Counted from the stretch's first letter, positions 12,026 to 24,955 are shown. The stretch is 64,000 nucleotides of DNA from Hermodice carunculata (GCA_964020975.1 OZ026629.1:53216231-53280230); one strand, 5' to 3'. Numbers and translations are program-made. Notes: a model not told the origin generated them from the letters alone.

Positions 12026-14311
12026 AAGGCTCACCCAGCGCCAGGACCATGACATCCACAACTTAAGTGTTCTAGATAGCCGATTTGACAACCATTGGTT
12101 TGCAAATGATTTTGGACTTAACAGCTTTTTAGAAAAAAATTGATTTCAGTTCAGTATATAGCCACCCTGGAAATCTGAAACGCAAGTCTATTTATCTTAT
12201 CCTTTCTGGTTGGCTTGAAGTGTTTTAATGAAACTTATGAAATCCAGGTATTTAAGCATTGAAATAAATTTAAACAAGCAGCCAGTTCCATCAGACCCTA
12301 TTTTAGGGCTTACAATAATTTTTCAAATTTAGGGTATGCTATTCAGGTAAATCCAAGACTGAAAAATCAATGTTTGAACCCCCCCCCCCTTTTTTTTTAA
12401 GGGGGGGGGGGCAGAATACAACAGACGAAAACTGAATCATGCAAATTGACAATAGAGGCACTTGGAGTAATGTAACTTTGTCCTTTCAACATGACATGCA
12501 TGTATGGGGGGGGGGGGGGGTTAAGGGGGTTTTCCACACTGGTGTACTGGGCATTTTTGGGAAGCCTTGTCAATTTTCGTACTTTGTACCAATCATTATT
12601 TGTACATTTTCTTATTTTCTATACCTTGTACTAGGGCATAATTATTATTTGTACCAGCGAACCAGGAACCCCCTTACCCGCCACCATGTACCACATGTGA
12701 CCTCTTCAGTCAAGTAGAGTGGTGTACAGAGAGTAGATGTACATTCCTAAACACCTACAAAAGTACAATAGTTATGACCCAAACACTTTCCAACTTGTGA
12801 TGCATTTGCACAGTGGATGTTTGTAGTAGATTGTGGCCCAACCATGAAGGAGCATGTGCATATTGTATATTCTGTATGTGAGATCAGTCAAGATTACAGT
12901 TATCAAGTTGATAGTAAATTGACCACCTTCGTAATTCCCTTTGGTTATCCACAGAGAAATCAGCTAGCTGAGCCTGCCATGGCTTATCATACTTAGGCCA
13001 CCAGAGTAAGAACAACAACCTAGAGTTTGCTCTGTATATACATGTAATTACATGTATTTTGGTACAACTGTAAATTGCTCTATTTTTGCATGTTTAAATT
13101 TTCACGGTTGTGTATTTTTTGACATTTCACTGTAGTTGTATTGCACTAATTTGGACATAATTCCTATTTAAACAATATCAAAATACTATGTCACTATGTT
13201 TTTATTTTCATGATTAAAACACTTTACAGTAGCTTAAATATATGAGGAAAATCACCTCAATTACTGTATCCATATACTTGCACATTAGAGTGGTACCTAG
13301 GTCAAATGGTAATATTTCAGTAGGCTGTGTGCACAGCTTTCAGTCTATTTTGTGCAAAGAGGCAGAAAAAAATACTTGATTGTAAAGTGTGTTTCATTTC
13401 TATCCATGTGCCACATGATGCTTTAATTACTACATGTATATACTTGTGTGTTGACTGATACTGTAGGGATATTAACAGTGCTGTACATGTGTGTGGTTGA
13501 ATGAGATTTTTTTTTTGCCCTGGCAATCCTGTACATGTTCATTATGTATGTGTGGCAGCTTGCATTGGAGCCATCCTATTGCCTCCATTTGGAAACTGCT
13601 AAACAGGAGCACCCACAGGATGCACTTGATAACCTACCAAAGTTTGCTTATGGTGTACGGAGTTTATTTCTGGTAGTAATGCTGACCAGCTAGACTCGAA
13701 TGTTTTTTGTAAATATATATGATATGTTATCCTTCATTGGGATTAACATATCAGCACCTGGCTGCTGAGAAAATGTGAAGCGGACTTCAGCCTTGAATCA
13801 TTATTTTGCAATGGCTTGTTATGTTAACAAAATTATGCCAAAATCTGATGAGTACCTTGATTTTGGGGGTTTTACGAGTCAGAAACACAGTGTGATCAAA
13901 AGGGCAGGGACTTGAGACTAACATAATGTAGAAAATCAGTCTTTTGGTGATAGATGGAAATAAAGACCGTGATGCCCACATGAATTTCTTGGACATATTG
14001 TCAACCTTTTCTCCCTGTTATTTTGCAGGAATCATCCTAATTTGCTCCGATAAATGCAAATTTCTTAGAGCAAAGTAAAGTGTGGACCCATTCATCGTGT
14101 TGTCTGGCAGATAAATATAAATGAATTTGTAAATTCACATATTGTTGAATAATTATGAAGTGGACAAATCTATTTTTATGCCTTAAATTCATGATGAAAA
14201 GGAAAGCTAGTGTCTGCAATTGGTGGAACCCAAAGGACCACCACCAAGGAGTGGTTGATTGTGCACTCGCAATCAACTGCTGGAAACCTGTTTCATGTGC
14301 CACAAAATAGC

Positions 14312-14334
14312 AAAAAAAAAAAAAAAAAAAAAAA
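14312..14334. repeat. poly-A tract
   Basis: A run of 23 A with no recognisable LINE or processed pseudogene sequence on either side. Confidence 0.9.
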
Positions 14335-14425
14335 TGAATGGATTTCATTTCAGATTTGGATAATTGTTAAATACCAAAAGTGAACAGAAGTTTTACAAAA
14401 GACATTAAATTTTGTTGATGTTTGG

Positions 14426-14512
14426 GAGATTTCTTAAATGTTGATAGACCATTATGGACTGTATGTTTGTGAGATTTCTTAAATGTTGATAGACCTTTAT
14501 GGACTGTATGTT
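14426..14512. repeat. 45-bp tandem duplication
   Basis: Two head-to-tail copies start at 14426 and 14471 with the phrases GAGATTTCTTAAATGTTG and TATGGACTGTATGTT. They differ at about one position over 40, so the duplication is recent. Confidence 0.9.
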
Positions 14513-15969
14513 GTTAAATGTCAGTTATGAAGTTTAAAATATTTTTGATGCCTTGGGATTTGTGCAGTCACAGACTATTTTATGCATAGCATGTTTTGTT
14601 TTGATGGCTGTTAAATAAATAAGTTATTAAAATCAGATTAGATTTTGTTGTTACATTGAATGAAAAGCATTTTTATTGTCCCAACATGGGGAAGGGAGGG
14701 GGCTAAGTTTAGTTTTATTTTCTGTCCATCTCCAAAAAAAATAAGTTGGGCATATCTCTGACAGTAGTGACCTACAGTGACAGGACTTTACATGGATATA
14801 GTTCAGCATGTGAAGCTGCACCACTGGCATTTTGATTGTATATGACATGGTTGACTTTGTAAAAATGACCGTTACCCAATGTCAAACTTGGGTCATGCAT
14901 ATGGACTACATGTTTGCAGTCTAGATTTTCATGGGACTATTATCCTGTAGACCTGTATGAAGATGTTCACCCTGGGTTTTGTTTGTCCATGCATCTGTCT
15001 CAGCATCTGGCCTACACTGGTGACTAAAATGACCGTTGTCCAAACTTGAGAAGTGCATCTCTCCAAAAGCGACATTAACACTCTTGAAACTTGACAGGAA
15101 TATTAATTGGCATATGAAGATGTGCACACAGGACACCTTCATATTCCAAATGGCTATAAATACAATTACAGTTGGAGACATCTGCGTCCTATGAGCACTA
15201 TTCCAGTTACTCATAAAGCTGCACACATTTATCACATGGGGATCTGTTTTATTGGATAATGTTACTTTTTTGGTGGTAAAATCACAAATTTAAGCATCTG
15301 CCAACTTCTGAACTTCAATTTCACCACAGAATTTATTATCTGAAAATAAAGCAACCATCAGTAGTGTGATGTATTGAAAGGGTTTGTCAGACCACAGATG
15401 GTTCCACTTTTAACTTGAACAAGAGCCATCTGGGGGCTTAGTTCTCAATAGAGGGCTCTTCAAATGTTCCCATTGGTGCACAAAGGTACCGTGTGGGAGC
15501 AATAGCTGGCTGGGGATTCACAATATCAAAGGACAGGTTTTCCTGCATTGTGAACATTTTTACTGTATGTATGTATGTATATATACACACACACACATAT
15601 ATATATTATATGCATATCTGACAGTCGGAAGACAATCCTGTCACTCGTAGATGTGGGACATAGCAACAACTGAAGAGGCCTGCAAAGCTTCTGTCATTAG
15701 TCAACAAAATTTGAACTGGTACTCCACACCACCCAAGTGTCACCATGTTGTGCTTGTTCCACCAGCTCCAGTGTTGTGCCATGAACATTTTAATTTGCTT
15801 CATAAATGTTAGGGCTGTTATAATAAAAACTCAATCAGTGCCTCACTTAGTATCACCATATCAGCTCAGTTAACATTATTGTAAAAATCAGTCAAACCAA
15901 GATTGCTTTATCACATCTTGGGTCAAGAAGACGGACGCCAATAAGCTAGTGAAATAATGTTAATACCAG

Positions 15970-18900
15970 CTTTCTTAATCCCCCACTGGGGACTACAGGT
16001 TTGTGCCGTTTCCTTCTGTCCATCTTTCCATCTGCCCTTCCGACAATACTTCCTTGTGCCACATTTCCTATACCGTAACACCTACACAGACCAAATTTTG
16101 TGTGTAGTCACTTCATAAGATGGTGTGTTATGTATCAAAATTAAGTCACTGTGACCTTGATATTTGACCTTCGACCGTATCATACAAAGTGTTTGTGTGG
16201 ACCACATTTCCTACACTCTAATATTACCTTTGTGTGGGGAAACTTATTGGGACAGGAGTGTATCTTGTACCAAAGTTAGGTCAATGTGACCTTGACCTTT
16301 GACCCCATCAATTTAGCTGATCATCTTTTCAGGCCTCAAATTGCATTATTTCCCTGTTCTTTAGCAGGGACAATGTATTGCAATGCAACACTTAGTCTTG
16401 TTATGACCTTGACCTAAATTCAAAGGTCGCAAGGCCACTTTAGTGAACCTGGTTTCTGCACTGTAACTCAAAACTTAAGTTGTGGCTTTAACATTGCACA
16501 TGGTAATAGTCTTCAATTAGGGCTTGGTCAGCTTAGAAGATGGGTGACCTTGATCAAATTCCCTATTAGTAAACTTGGTTTCCGCATGATAACTAAAGAT
16601 GTTTTTGACTTAAGGCTTTCATATTGCACAGGAATATAGACTTCTACAAGAGCTAGGTCAAGTTCTTGAAATGGACAACTTTGAGTCAATTCCTTAGGTC
16701 AAATAGCCACACTACTGAATTCAATTTCTGCTTAACAAGTCTAAAATTTTTTTGGGCGAGAGCTTTTGTTTTGCAGATGTTTATAGTCTTCTTTTACGGC
16801 TAGATCAGCTTCAAAGAAGAGTGACCTTGACCTAATTTCCAAGGTCTTTAATTTAACCTAGGATATCAATATTGCACATGATAATAGTCCTCTATAAGGG
16901 CTTGATAAAGTTAAAACATAGATAACCTTGATGCAATTTTCAAGGTCACCACACAGGTTGGTAGACTGTGGTTTCTGCACCATACATTCAAATATTTAGC
17001 TCAGCTGACTTGTTAGTCAGCTGAGGTAAATGTTATGACTAGCCATCCGTTGTCCATCCTTTCATTGTTTGTCATCTGTCGTCCACAATTCACATTTCTG
17101 ACTTCTCCAAAACCGTCAGCCAGATTGACTTCAAACTTGGTGGGGGAACGTGCCTTGGGTTGGTCTGTACCAAGTTTGTTCAGATGGTCACGCTCCATTG
17201 ATTTTTTGTTTTTGGCAAATAGTAAAAAAATCTTCTTGGAAAAGGTTGACCAGGTGGCACTGCTGTGGATTCCTGATTTTTTACATTATTTTTTTTGTTT
17301 CAATCCGGGCATTAAAAGGTCAATGCAGCTTTCCTATTGATTCCTATATAAGTCAGTGGGCATTCTTATACTAATTCCCATTTTCAACTTCTTCTCTGAA
17401 ACCGTCATCCAGATTGACTTCAAACTTGGTTGCAATGTACCATGGGTGGGTTTCTATCAGGTTTGTTCAAATGGTCACACTCCAATGATTTTTTATTTTT
17501 AATGAATTTTTTTTTTGTTCTTTATTTAAACAAATCTCACAAAATCTTCTCCACAACAGCTCACCCAATTGCTTTGATATTACACAAGAACACTCCTAGG
17601 GGCTCCTTGGTTTTAATTGTTCACCAGCTGATGCTGCAATTTTTTACAATTTTTTTTTTATGAATTTTTGTGTGTTTTTGTTACTTGTCACTTCTCCTGA
17701 ACTGTCACTCAGATCAAGCTGAAACTTGGTGGATATGTTTGCTGTGGAAGGGTCAAACAAAGTTGTTCACCAGGTGGCACTGCTGTGGATTCCTGATTTT
17801 TAACTATTTTTTCAATTCGGGCACTTAAATGGTTAATGCAGCATTCCTATTGATTACTATGTAAGTCGATGGTAATTCTAATACTAATTCACATTTCCGA
17901 CTTCCTCTCTAAAACCGTCATCCAGATTGACTTCAAGTTTGATGGCAATGTACCATGGGTGGATTTCAACCAGGTTTGTTCAAATGGTCATGAGCCAATG
18001 ATTTTTGGATTTTTAATGAATTTTGTGTTCCTTTTTTGGACAAATCTTGCAAAATCTTCTTCTCCACAAGCGCTAACCCAATTGCTTTGATATTGCATAA
18101 GAGCATTCCTAGTTCCTAATTTGTTCACCAGGTGGTGCTGCAATTTTTTTTTTGTCATTTTTTTTTTAATGAATTTTCATGTGTTTTTGTTACTTGTCAC
18201 TTCTTCAGAACCGTTTCTCAGATTTAATTGAAACTTTGTGGATATGTTCCTTGTAAGAGGATCAAGCAAAAATGTTCACTAGGTACCACTGCAGTGTATT
18301 TTTTATTTTTAAAGATTTTTTTTTTCAATTCGGGCACTTACCAGTAAATGCACCTTTTCTATTGCTTACTATTCAAGTCAATGGGCATTCTGATGGTATT
18401 TCACATTTTGGATTTCTCTAAAGAAACTGTCCGTCAGATTTACTTCAAACTTGTTGGCAATATACCTTGGGTGGGTATCTACCAAGTTTGTTCAAATGGG
18501 TACGCTCCAGTGATGTTTGGACCTTGACCTCATTCCCAAGGTCACAGGATAACTGACACATTTACTGTTCACTTGAGTAAAGACCTTGATGTTGCATATG
18601 TTAATGTCTGTCTATAAAGGTCGTGCTCAGACAGTTCATGAGTGACCTTCACCTCGTTTCTGGGGTCACAGTACAATATACATGAATTTTAGTCTTCACT
18701 ATAACTTGAGAATTACTTGATCTGGGACTTTGATACTGCCCAAGTATATAGTAAGGGCTAGGTGAAATTGGAAGATGGTTCACCTTGACCTTATTTCCAA
18801 GGTCACAGAGGTACTACAATAAGGTTTGGTCTTGCAAGATGACTGGAAAAGTTTTTATGGTAGGACCTGTACATTGCACAGAATGATAGTCCTTATGCAG

Positions 18901-19390
18901 GGTTCCGTCAGGTTTGATGTGGGTGACCTTGACCCAATTTTCAAGATCACAAGGTGACTGCGGCCAACTTGGTTTCTGCATCCTAACTCAGAATTTAACT
19001 TAGGAGTTCAATATTTGCACATGACTGCAGTCTTCTATTAGGGCCTAGTCAGCTTAGAACATGGATGACCTTGACCAAATTCTTAAGGTCACTGCACAGA
19101 GTCCTTTTTAGTGAACTGGGTTTCCGCATAATAACTTACAACATTTTTGACCTAGGGGTTTCATATTGCACAGGAATATAGCCTTCTGTGTGAACTAGAT
19201 CATGTTTGCAAATGGGTGACTTTGAGTCAATTCCCAAGGTCAAAGAGCCACATATCTAAATTTCCTTTCTGGTCAATAGCTGCAGGAGAAGTTTTTGAGC
19301 TAAAGTTTTCATATTGCACATGTTTATAGTCTTTTATAAGGGCAAGATCAACCTAATTTCCAACAGGGCAGCGAGGGCGAACATAATGAC
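15970..19390. repeat. large composite tandem-repeat block
   Basis: Three types of unit are joined. At 16.0-16.35 kb there are units like those at 5.74-6.11 kb. At 16.4-17.0 and again at 18.5-19.35 kb there are units of roughly 125-150 bp built on GGTTTCTGCA...AACTC and ATGACCTTGACC. Between them, at 17.04-18.5 kb, there are long units in which CAGATTGACTTCAA recurs at 17121, 17410, 17923 and 18435. The last three spacings are 512-513 bp and the first unit is shortened. A palindromic CAGCTGAC..GTCAGCTG lies near 17003-17025 at the junction. No conserved coding frame crosses the block. Confidence 0.8.
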
Positions 19391-19605
19391 AGTAGGGGGC
19401 ATCTAGGTTTCACAAACATGTCTTGTTCAATGCTGTTATACACAGGTATAGTTATATACTGGCTTTAGACTATTACTAACTGGGTATCTGTATGCAAAAA
19501 ATCTCCAATCCTTCCGAAAAAAAAAATTTGTCTAATAGCACCTGGAGTAGCACTGTTTAATTCCTGTTGCCAAGCGGAACAATCCAGGTGGATTTACCAA
19601 TTTCC

Positions 19606-19611
19606 TTTATT
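19606..19611 (-). promoter_or_regulatory. poly(A) signal AATAAA for the GH76 gene
   Basis: On the minus strand AATAAA begins 17 bases after the GH76 stop codon. This suggests a very short 3' UTR and marks the gene as an ordinary expressed animal-type transcription unit. Confidence 0.6.
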
Positions 19612-19627
19612 CACATTATTCTCCAAC

Positions 19628-21016
19628 TCATTCACAGTAGCCTTTCACACACTTCTGTGTTGGCTCACAACAGGTACGATATCCCCCCTCATATTCACAG
19701 CAGTCTTGTCCCTTGGGGCAAGGGTCATTCTTACAGGTGAGGGGGCGAGGTGGAGGGGTGGGCGGATCATATGCACAGGTCTTTCCTGTACATGTAGTCC
19801 CAGGTGCAATATTTGAAACGAATAGGTCAAAAACGCTTGCTTGAGTCATTGGACAGGATATGTTATATGGACCTTGCCATTTCTCGTCAAATAACGGATA
19901 AGTAAAATTATAAAATGGAGGACCATCTTGGTAGGTTATATTGCACCTGGTAGGAGTATCGCAGATGTTCTTTTTAACAACTGTATCAATATTTAGCTGA
20001 AGCCATTTGTGATATTGCTGTCTGCTTTTGTCATCACACACGTCCATTAGATATCTCAAACCACGGACAAAAAGACCCTTGAAAACCAAGGCATCCTTGT
20101 CACAACCTTCAGGTGATCGGTTGCACGGCTCCATCAGGACACCATCTGTTTCAACAGAAAAGTATCTAATAGCAGCATCCGCTACTTTTTGCGCTAGCCC
20201 AAGCAGCATCTCCGATTTGTAGATCTGAGTCAAGTTTAACTGCACAAGTGCAGCAATGGCCACACCGTGAGTGTACGTGTAGTTGTAATTGAAATTGTGG
20301 GTGCAGTTGTCAAGAAAAATCTCATCAGACACTAGGTAAGTCACAGGATTGATGATCTTTGTCCTGAGGATATAATTCCAGGTTCTGTTGAGTTTATGTA
20401 ACAGATCGGAGTCCTTGCTGCCAGTCAGTCGGTACAACTTAGCTCCAAGTTGCAGCATCTCTACATTTGTTATTGTTACTTTGGCGTCATAATTTTGATC
20501 AAACCAGAACCCACCTCCACATGCATTTTTATGATCCCAGCCATTTGTCCAAGTCCAGTCATAAATATCTTTTGCAGATCGAAGGAAGTTAGGATCTCCT
20601 ATAACTTCATATATCCTGGCATAACTAAGGCCAAACCAGGCCATGTCATCAAAGGAGGGAGCTGGGTAATAGGCCTCAAGCAAACTTCCCAGGTCCCTGT
20701 ATGAGCTTTGGACCACTCCTTTGTACCTGGTATTGTTACCATAATACATGAAGTTTGCCATGGTCTCTAGAACAACACCATTCTGCCAGAATCCATCAAA
20801 ACCATTCCAAACCTGATAGCTGAAAAGGCCCGCAATAGGTGAAGGATACCAATTTTTCTGAAGTGCTAATTGTGCCCTGCATGCCCAGTAAGCATTGGAG
20901 TCATTGCCGAACATCTCGGGCGTGCAAGTTTCTGTCCCCCGTGAGTCATCTTCAGAGTGCCACACATTGGCACCTGTGCCCAGCAACACAGAGCAAAATA
21001 TAACAATCCAGATCAT
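19628..21016 (-). CDS. secreted glycoside hydrolase family 76 (alpha-1,6-mannanase-like) with Cys-rich granulin-like tail, intronless
   Basis: A single open frame of 462 aa. GH76 enzymes cut alpha-1,6-mannan backbones of fungal and mycobacterial type, or remodel GPI glycans in fungi (Dfg5/Dcw1). Residues 1-16 are a signal peptide (hydrophobic IWIVIFCSVLLG, likely cut after GTGA). Family marks follow in order: the catalytic Asp pair D123-D124 in FDDMAWFGLSYARIYEV, CGGGFWFD at 166-173, the TITN..ML..GAKLYRLTG segment at 181-199, YTHGVAIAAL at 248-257, and D308..VFKGLFVRGLRYL. About ten N-glycosylation sequons fit secretion. Residues 417-426 are a Pro/Thr linker. The tail 428-461 has cysteines spaced C-x4-C-x5-CC-x8-CC-x5-C-x4-C, starting like a granulin half-repeat (CPKGQDCC...CC). 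A GATAAAAG box lies about 80 bp before the ATG. The function as mannanase is inferred from the family; GH76 is mainly known from bacteria and fungi, so ancient transfer is possible. Confidence 0.88.
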   Translation of the reverse strand: MIWIVIFCSVLLGTGANVWHSEDDSRGTETCTPEMFGNDSNAYWACRAQLALQKNWYPSPIAGLFSYQVWNGFDGFWQNGVVLETMANFMYYGNNTRYKGVVQSSYRDLGSLLEAYYPAPSFDDMAWFGLSYARIYEVIGDPNFLRSAKDIYDWTWTNGWDHKNACGGGFWFDQNYDAKVTITNVEMLQLGAKLYRLTGSKDSDLLHKLNRTWNYILRTKIINPVTYLVSDEIFLDNCTHNFNYNYTYTHGVAIAALVQLNLTQIYKSEMLLGLAQKVADAAIRYFSVETDGVLMEPCNRSPEGCDKDALVFKGLFVRGLRYLMDVCDDKSRQQYHKWLQLNIDTVVKKNICDTPTRCNITYQDGPPFYNFTYPLFDEKWQGPYNISCPMTQASVFDLFVSNIAPGTTCTGKTCAYDPPTPPPRPLTCKNDPCPKGQDCCEYEGGYRTCCEPTQKCVKGYCE

Positions 21017-23574
21017 TTTTCACTTTCAAATACCTCAGTTGGTAAAATCCAGTATGCTTGCATTAATGTGTAGGCCTCTGATTATCACTGACTTTTATCT
21101 GTACCCTAGTACAGAATTGCATTTATTGATCAAAGGTAAGAGATAAACAGGGGTGACCCAGGATGAGATGAACCTTGTTACAACAAAATACAATGTACAA
21201 AAAAGTGAGTGTATTTATGTTTATACATGTATGTGTGTGTGTATCTATGTACATGTATATATATATCTGTGTGTTTGCATGTGTGTGTATTGTAAACTGG
21301 CCCATGGTTTACATGTATCTACTTTGTCTGAGCTATCTGGACCAGGTTGCAGGAACCCTGTATGCATTTTTTTGTTGGATGCATACAACATTAACACTTA
21401 CTTATCAGTGTTTGGGGCTGTCACATGATACAGACCACACTTGATCCATATTGTTTCCACCATGTTATGTCACATGCTGTTACGTGACGATTGTTGATAA
21501 TAGGCAGTGTGTGAAAGTAGCCAATTTACTCACAACGTGTCAATCATGTATGGTTGAATATAAATATGTCACCTACGCCCACCACATTTGTGTGTATTGA
21601 CTGGTGTGTTTGGCTGAATATGTGATACCTAAGCTGGAGCCTGTCGTAACACTTCTCTGGCCATACATGTATTGCAGGGACAGACCTAGGTCTTCAAAAT
21701 CGTTGCCAAGTTGGGAAATAAAACAGTTACTAAATCAGTGCAGAATTTGACCTAACTCTTATATATATTTTATGCCAAAATACATTGCCATTTGCAAATT
21801 TCTCTAGCCAAATAAATTAATGAACCTTTAGTATTTGGCTAATGGCACCCATGGTCCCTGCATGATATTGGGTTGATCTAAATAGTCCTATATCCCACGA
21901 GTTCCTTGGAACATGTACCACTTCCGTGAAACTCCTCCAGTTGTTAATTGAAGCTGAATACAGCAATGTGAGCTCCATGTGTTGACAAACTGTTCCATAG
22001 TAAATATGTAGTATGTACTTCGAAACTACTTACAATTGCACGACTGTGACACTTTCCTTCTTGTTGAACTAACATACATGTCATGTGACACCACTTTTAG
22101 TGGACATCCCATAGCCAATCAGTGAGGCTGGATTTGTGTACCCACCAAGTGGTTTTACTTGTAAGAAGTTAGATACTGTAATCCTAATGATCAGTGGCAC
22201 CACCTGGAAGATACGTCCTCATTTATACTGTGCAAACTGTAAGAAATGCCTACATCTGCATACAAAATTGATCTATTATCGTTGCGTGCATATACCGGTA
22301 CTGTAGATCCTGTAGCCTGTTCTTTGTAACAAAGCTACAGGAGAAAAATAACCACATAATACTGGTTTATACATGTACAGATGGTATTCCAAACTAAAAC
22401 AACTTTCTGGGCCTTGTTTTGAAATATTCCAACAGTAATAACTGAACGAATGCCCCTTCAGAAAAGCAAATTTCCTGACACACACACAACTGAAAGGCAC
22501 CTTCCACATTGGCAAAAGCCTGTCTCAAGTCCCAATTCCTGATCTCCCTCACAATATCAGGGACCCATCCTTTAGTCTATAAGTAGAAGTCGGGTTAGGG
22601 ACAAGGGTCACAACTTTCAAGTATGTGCGTAATTAATAAAAGAGGAAGGAGAGGCTCAGTTGACAGAAGCATGCCACATGTCAACATTCCAAGGGCGCTT
22701 CACCACACTTATTACACAAAATGTGTTACTATGTTCCAAACTTGTCTAGTATGCCGAAGCTGTCATTTTGACTATACAACCTATGTATGTCCTCAAAATG
22801 GACACCCTCATTTATCTTATGGTGTCTTTAAAACTGGTACAGTCAAGTAGCTCAGCTGGTGGTGGGTTCTAGGTAGATCAAGGGCAGTGTAGGCAAGCAG
22901 GCTAGGTATGTGTTATCTGCACCTATATAACCTAAAAACCATTCTACCCAGAGACACCTACATTCTTGTGGTATTAAATGTTTGAATATAGTTAAAATAA
23001 TCCTGTAAATTTCATAACTTTTGCCACAAAACTTTTCAACATATTGACTGTTACTTCAACACAGAATTGTTTGGGATACACACCTCTGGCCCCATGAATT
23101 TTGTTGTAAAACAATTCTATTTGCGACCTCTCCTATTATATACCAAGTAAACTTTATTTGAGTCGTTCAATAGATGTCATAATTAGCAATTTTATGTGTA
23201 TTTGGCTAAATACACTACCCAATAGACAAAATTCTTGCAGGCTAGGAATGAACCAGTTGATCTCGATCTTACCTATTTTTTACCATTTTTTAGAGTAAAA
23301 TTGAAAAAAATATCAAAGCACCAATAGAGGTACATGAAAAATGAGAACATTGCTCACTGCAAAAACATTTTCAATGAAACATTTGGCTAAAACTTTCAAA
23401 CCAATTTTTAAAACTAATGTTAAAAGATTTGAATCACCAGTAAAATTTAAGCAAAATTCCTAAAAATTGGAAACATGAGTTTGTAGGTGCTAGAATATTA
23501 TTTCAACTGACACCATAAATCAAATTATATGTAAATTTGAAAGTGATATTTAAACAGCTAAGGTGTTAGGTTGG

Positions 23575-23960
23575 TTTGCTGTCCATTATCCATTCATCAG
23601 TTGTCCACAATTTACATTTTTGACTTCTGAAACCTTCCACCAGATCTTCAGAGTTGATGGGGATATACCTTGCATAGTATTTGTGAAGTCCGTATAACAA
23701 GTCATGGACCAAAGATTTTTCAAAAACTTCTTGTTTTTTTTTTTTTGTGCATATTTTTTTTGTTTTGTTTTGTTTTGTTTGTTTTGTTTTGTTTTGTTTT
23801 GTTTTGTTTTGTTTTGTTTGTTTGTTGTAAATTGCTCTACAATTACACATGGACACTTGTAGGAATCCCCAGACTTAATTTATTTGACAAGTGGCACTGT
23901 GATTTTGTCTTTTTGTGTGTTTTGTAGTTTTTGACCTCTTTCCCCCACACTGCAGGTTGC
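23575..23960. repeat. fragment of the 17-kb long-unit repeat family, with (TTTTG)n inside
   Basis: The phrases GTTGTCCACAATTTACATTT and GACTTCTGAAACC recall the unit start near 17070-17110. Inside, 23754-23826 is a TTTTG microsatellite that replaces a T-rich part of the unit. The Lys/Thr-rich minus-strand frame over the microsatellite is not a gene. Confidence 0.7.
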
Positions 23961-24225
23961 ATTTCTTTGTATATGGATGGTCTTGAACAAAAATGATTGA
24001 TATAACAATAGAATAACAATTTTACCCACAAAATGTACTAAAACAAACACAAGATTGATCTTACACTTGACACCCCATATCATGGACTCAAGATCCACCA
24101 TTACCAATTCTATATGCTAACATATCAAATACGTGGAGTCAGCAAAAAATGAAAAAATTAAAATAAACAAAAGCTTGAATTCAACTAAACACTGTACATT
24201 CATTTCCTACCACATATATACATGT

Positions 24226-24955
24226 AATTATTGCATCCTCACCTTCTTCACATATTGGTGAAGGTCCACCTGGGGAATATGTATGTGTAAAAGCAAAGCA
24301 TTCCAGGCAACAGTTTTGATAATATTATAATACATGCACTGTACTACTGCTGTATACTTGTACTTTCAAGTGATAGCACTTACTGACACACAGGCTTAGT
24401 TTTTATATGCCATCACTTTGTCAAAAATTATCATAATCCCATCATTTTTATAAATTTGCATCATCTTTAGTCAGCTCATATTCTGATCAAATTTCAGACA
24501 ATTCTGTTCTGCCCTTCTGGAAATAAGAACTAGGCAACCCCAGGTGGCTTCTATGCAATGTCAAAGCTGGCCAACCAGTTCCTGAGAATATTTTTTCACA
24601 GAAAAAAAAATTAAAAATTAATACATAAAATAAAAACAAAAACAGAAATATCATTGCATCATCTCCTTCACAAGGCTAGCAGAAAACCACCTGGGAATCA
24701 TCTGTGTGTAAAATCAAAGCATTCCATGATATCCATTTCACAATATTGCAATGTATGAACTGTGTTGCTACATGAATGTACAATAGCAGCATTTACTGAC
24801 AGATGGATCCAAAATATTAATATCTCATAGCTTCATCAATATAATATAGCCTTAGCATTTTTGCCAACTTTCATCACCTGTAGTAAGATTATATTCTGAT
24901 GAAATTGCATGCAATTTGGTTGAGTTATTCTGGCGAAGAAGGCAAATACATGTAT
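24226..24955. repeat. diverged tandem duplication, unit about 420 bp
   Basis: The segments 24226-24540 and 24648-24955 share phrases in the same order: ATTGCATC, CCACCTGGG, GTGTGTAAAA..CAAAGCATTCCA, ACTTACTGACA and ATTCTGAT-AAATT. They are clearly related but many substitutions apart. Confidence 0.7.

Larger units (their letters stand above)
5578..15960. other. intergenic stretch without a recognised gene
   Basis: Only short, poorly conserved reading frames occur on both strands, none with family motifs or a chain of splice-compatible exons. It contains the RFK 3' flank, one TTAACCC inverted-repeat element (10583-10801), homopolymer tracts of C or G near 12.0, 12.38 and 12.5 kb, a poly-A tract at 14312-14334, a 45-bp tandem duplication and an AT/AC microsatellite near 15565-15610. 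A short exon-like frame on the minus strand near 11.77-11.87 kb could not be tied to any family. Confidence 0.6.

Noticed and set aside
22849-22900. tRNA-like phrase TAGCTCAGCTGGTGG followed by GGTTCTAGG
   Set aside because: The A-box-like and B-box-like parts are far too close together and no cloverleaf can be drawn.
23566-23856. Lys/Thr/Asn-rich minus-strand frame
   Set aside because: It is the translation of the TTTTG microsatellite and flanking repeat.
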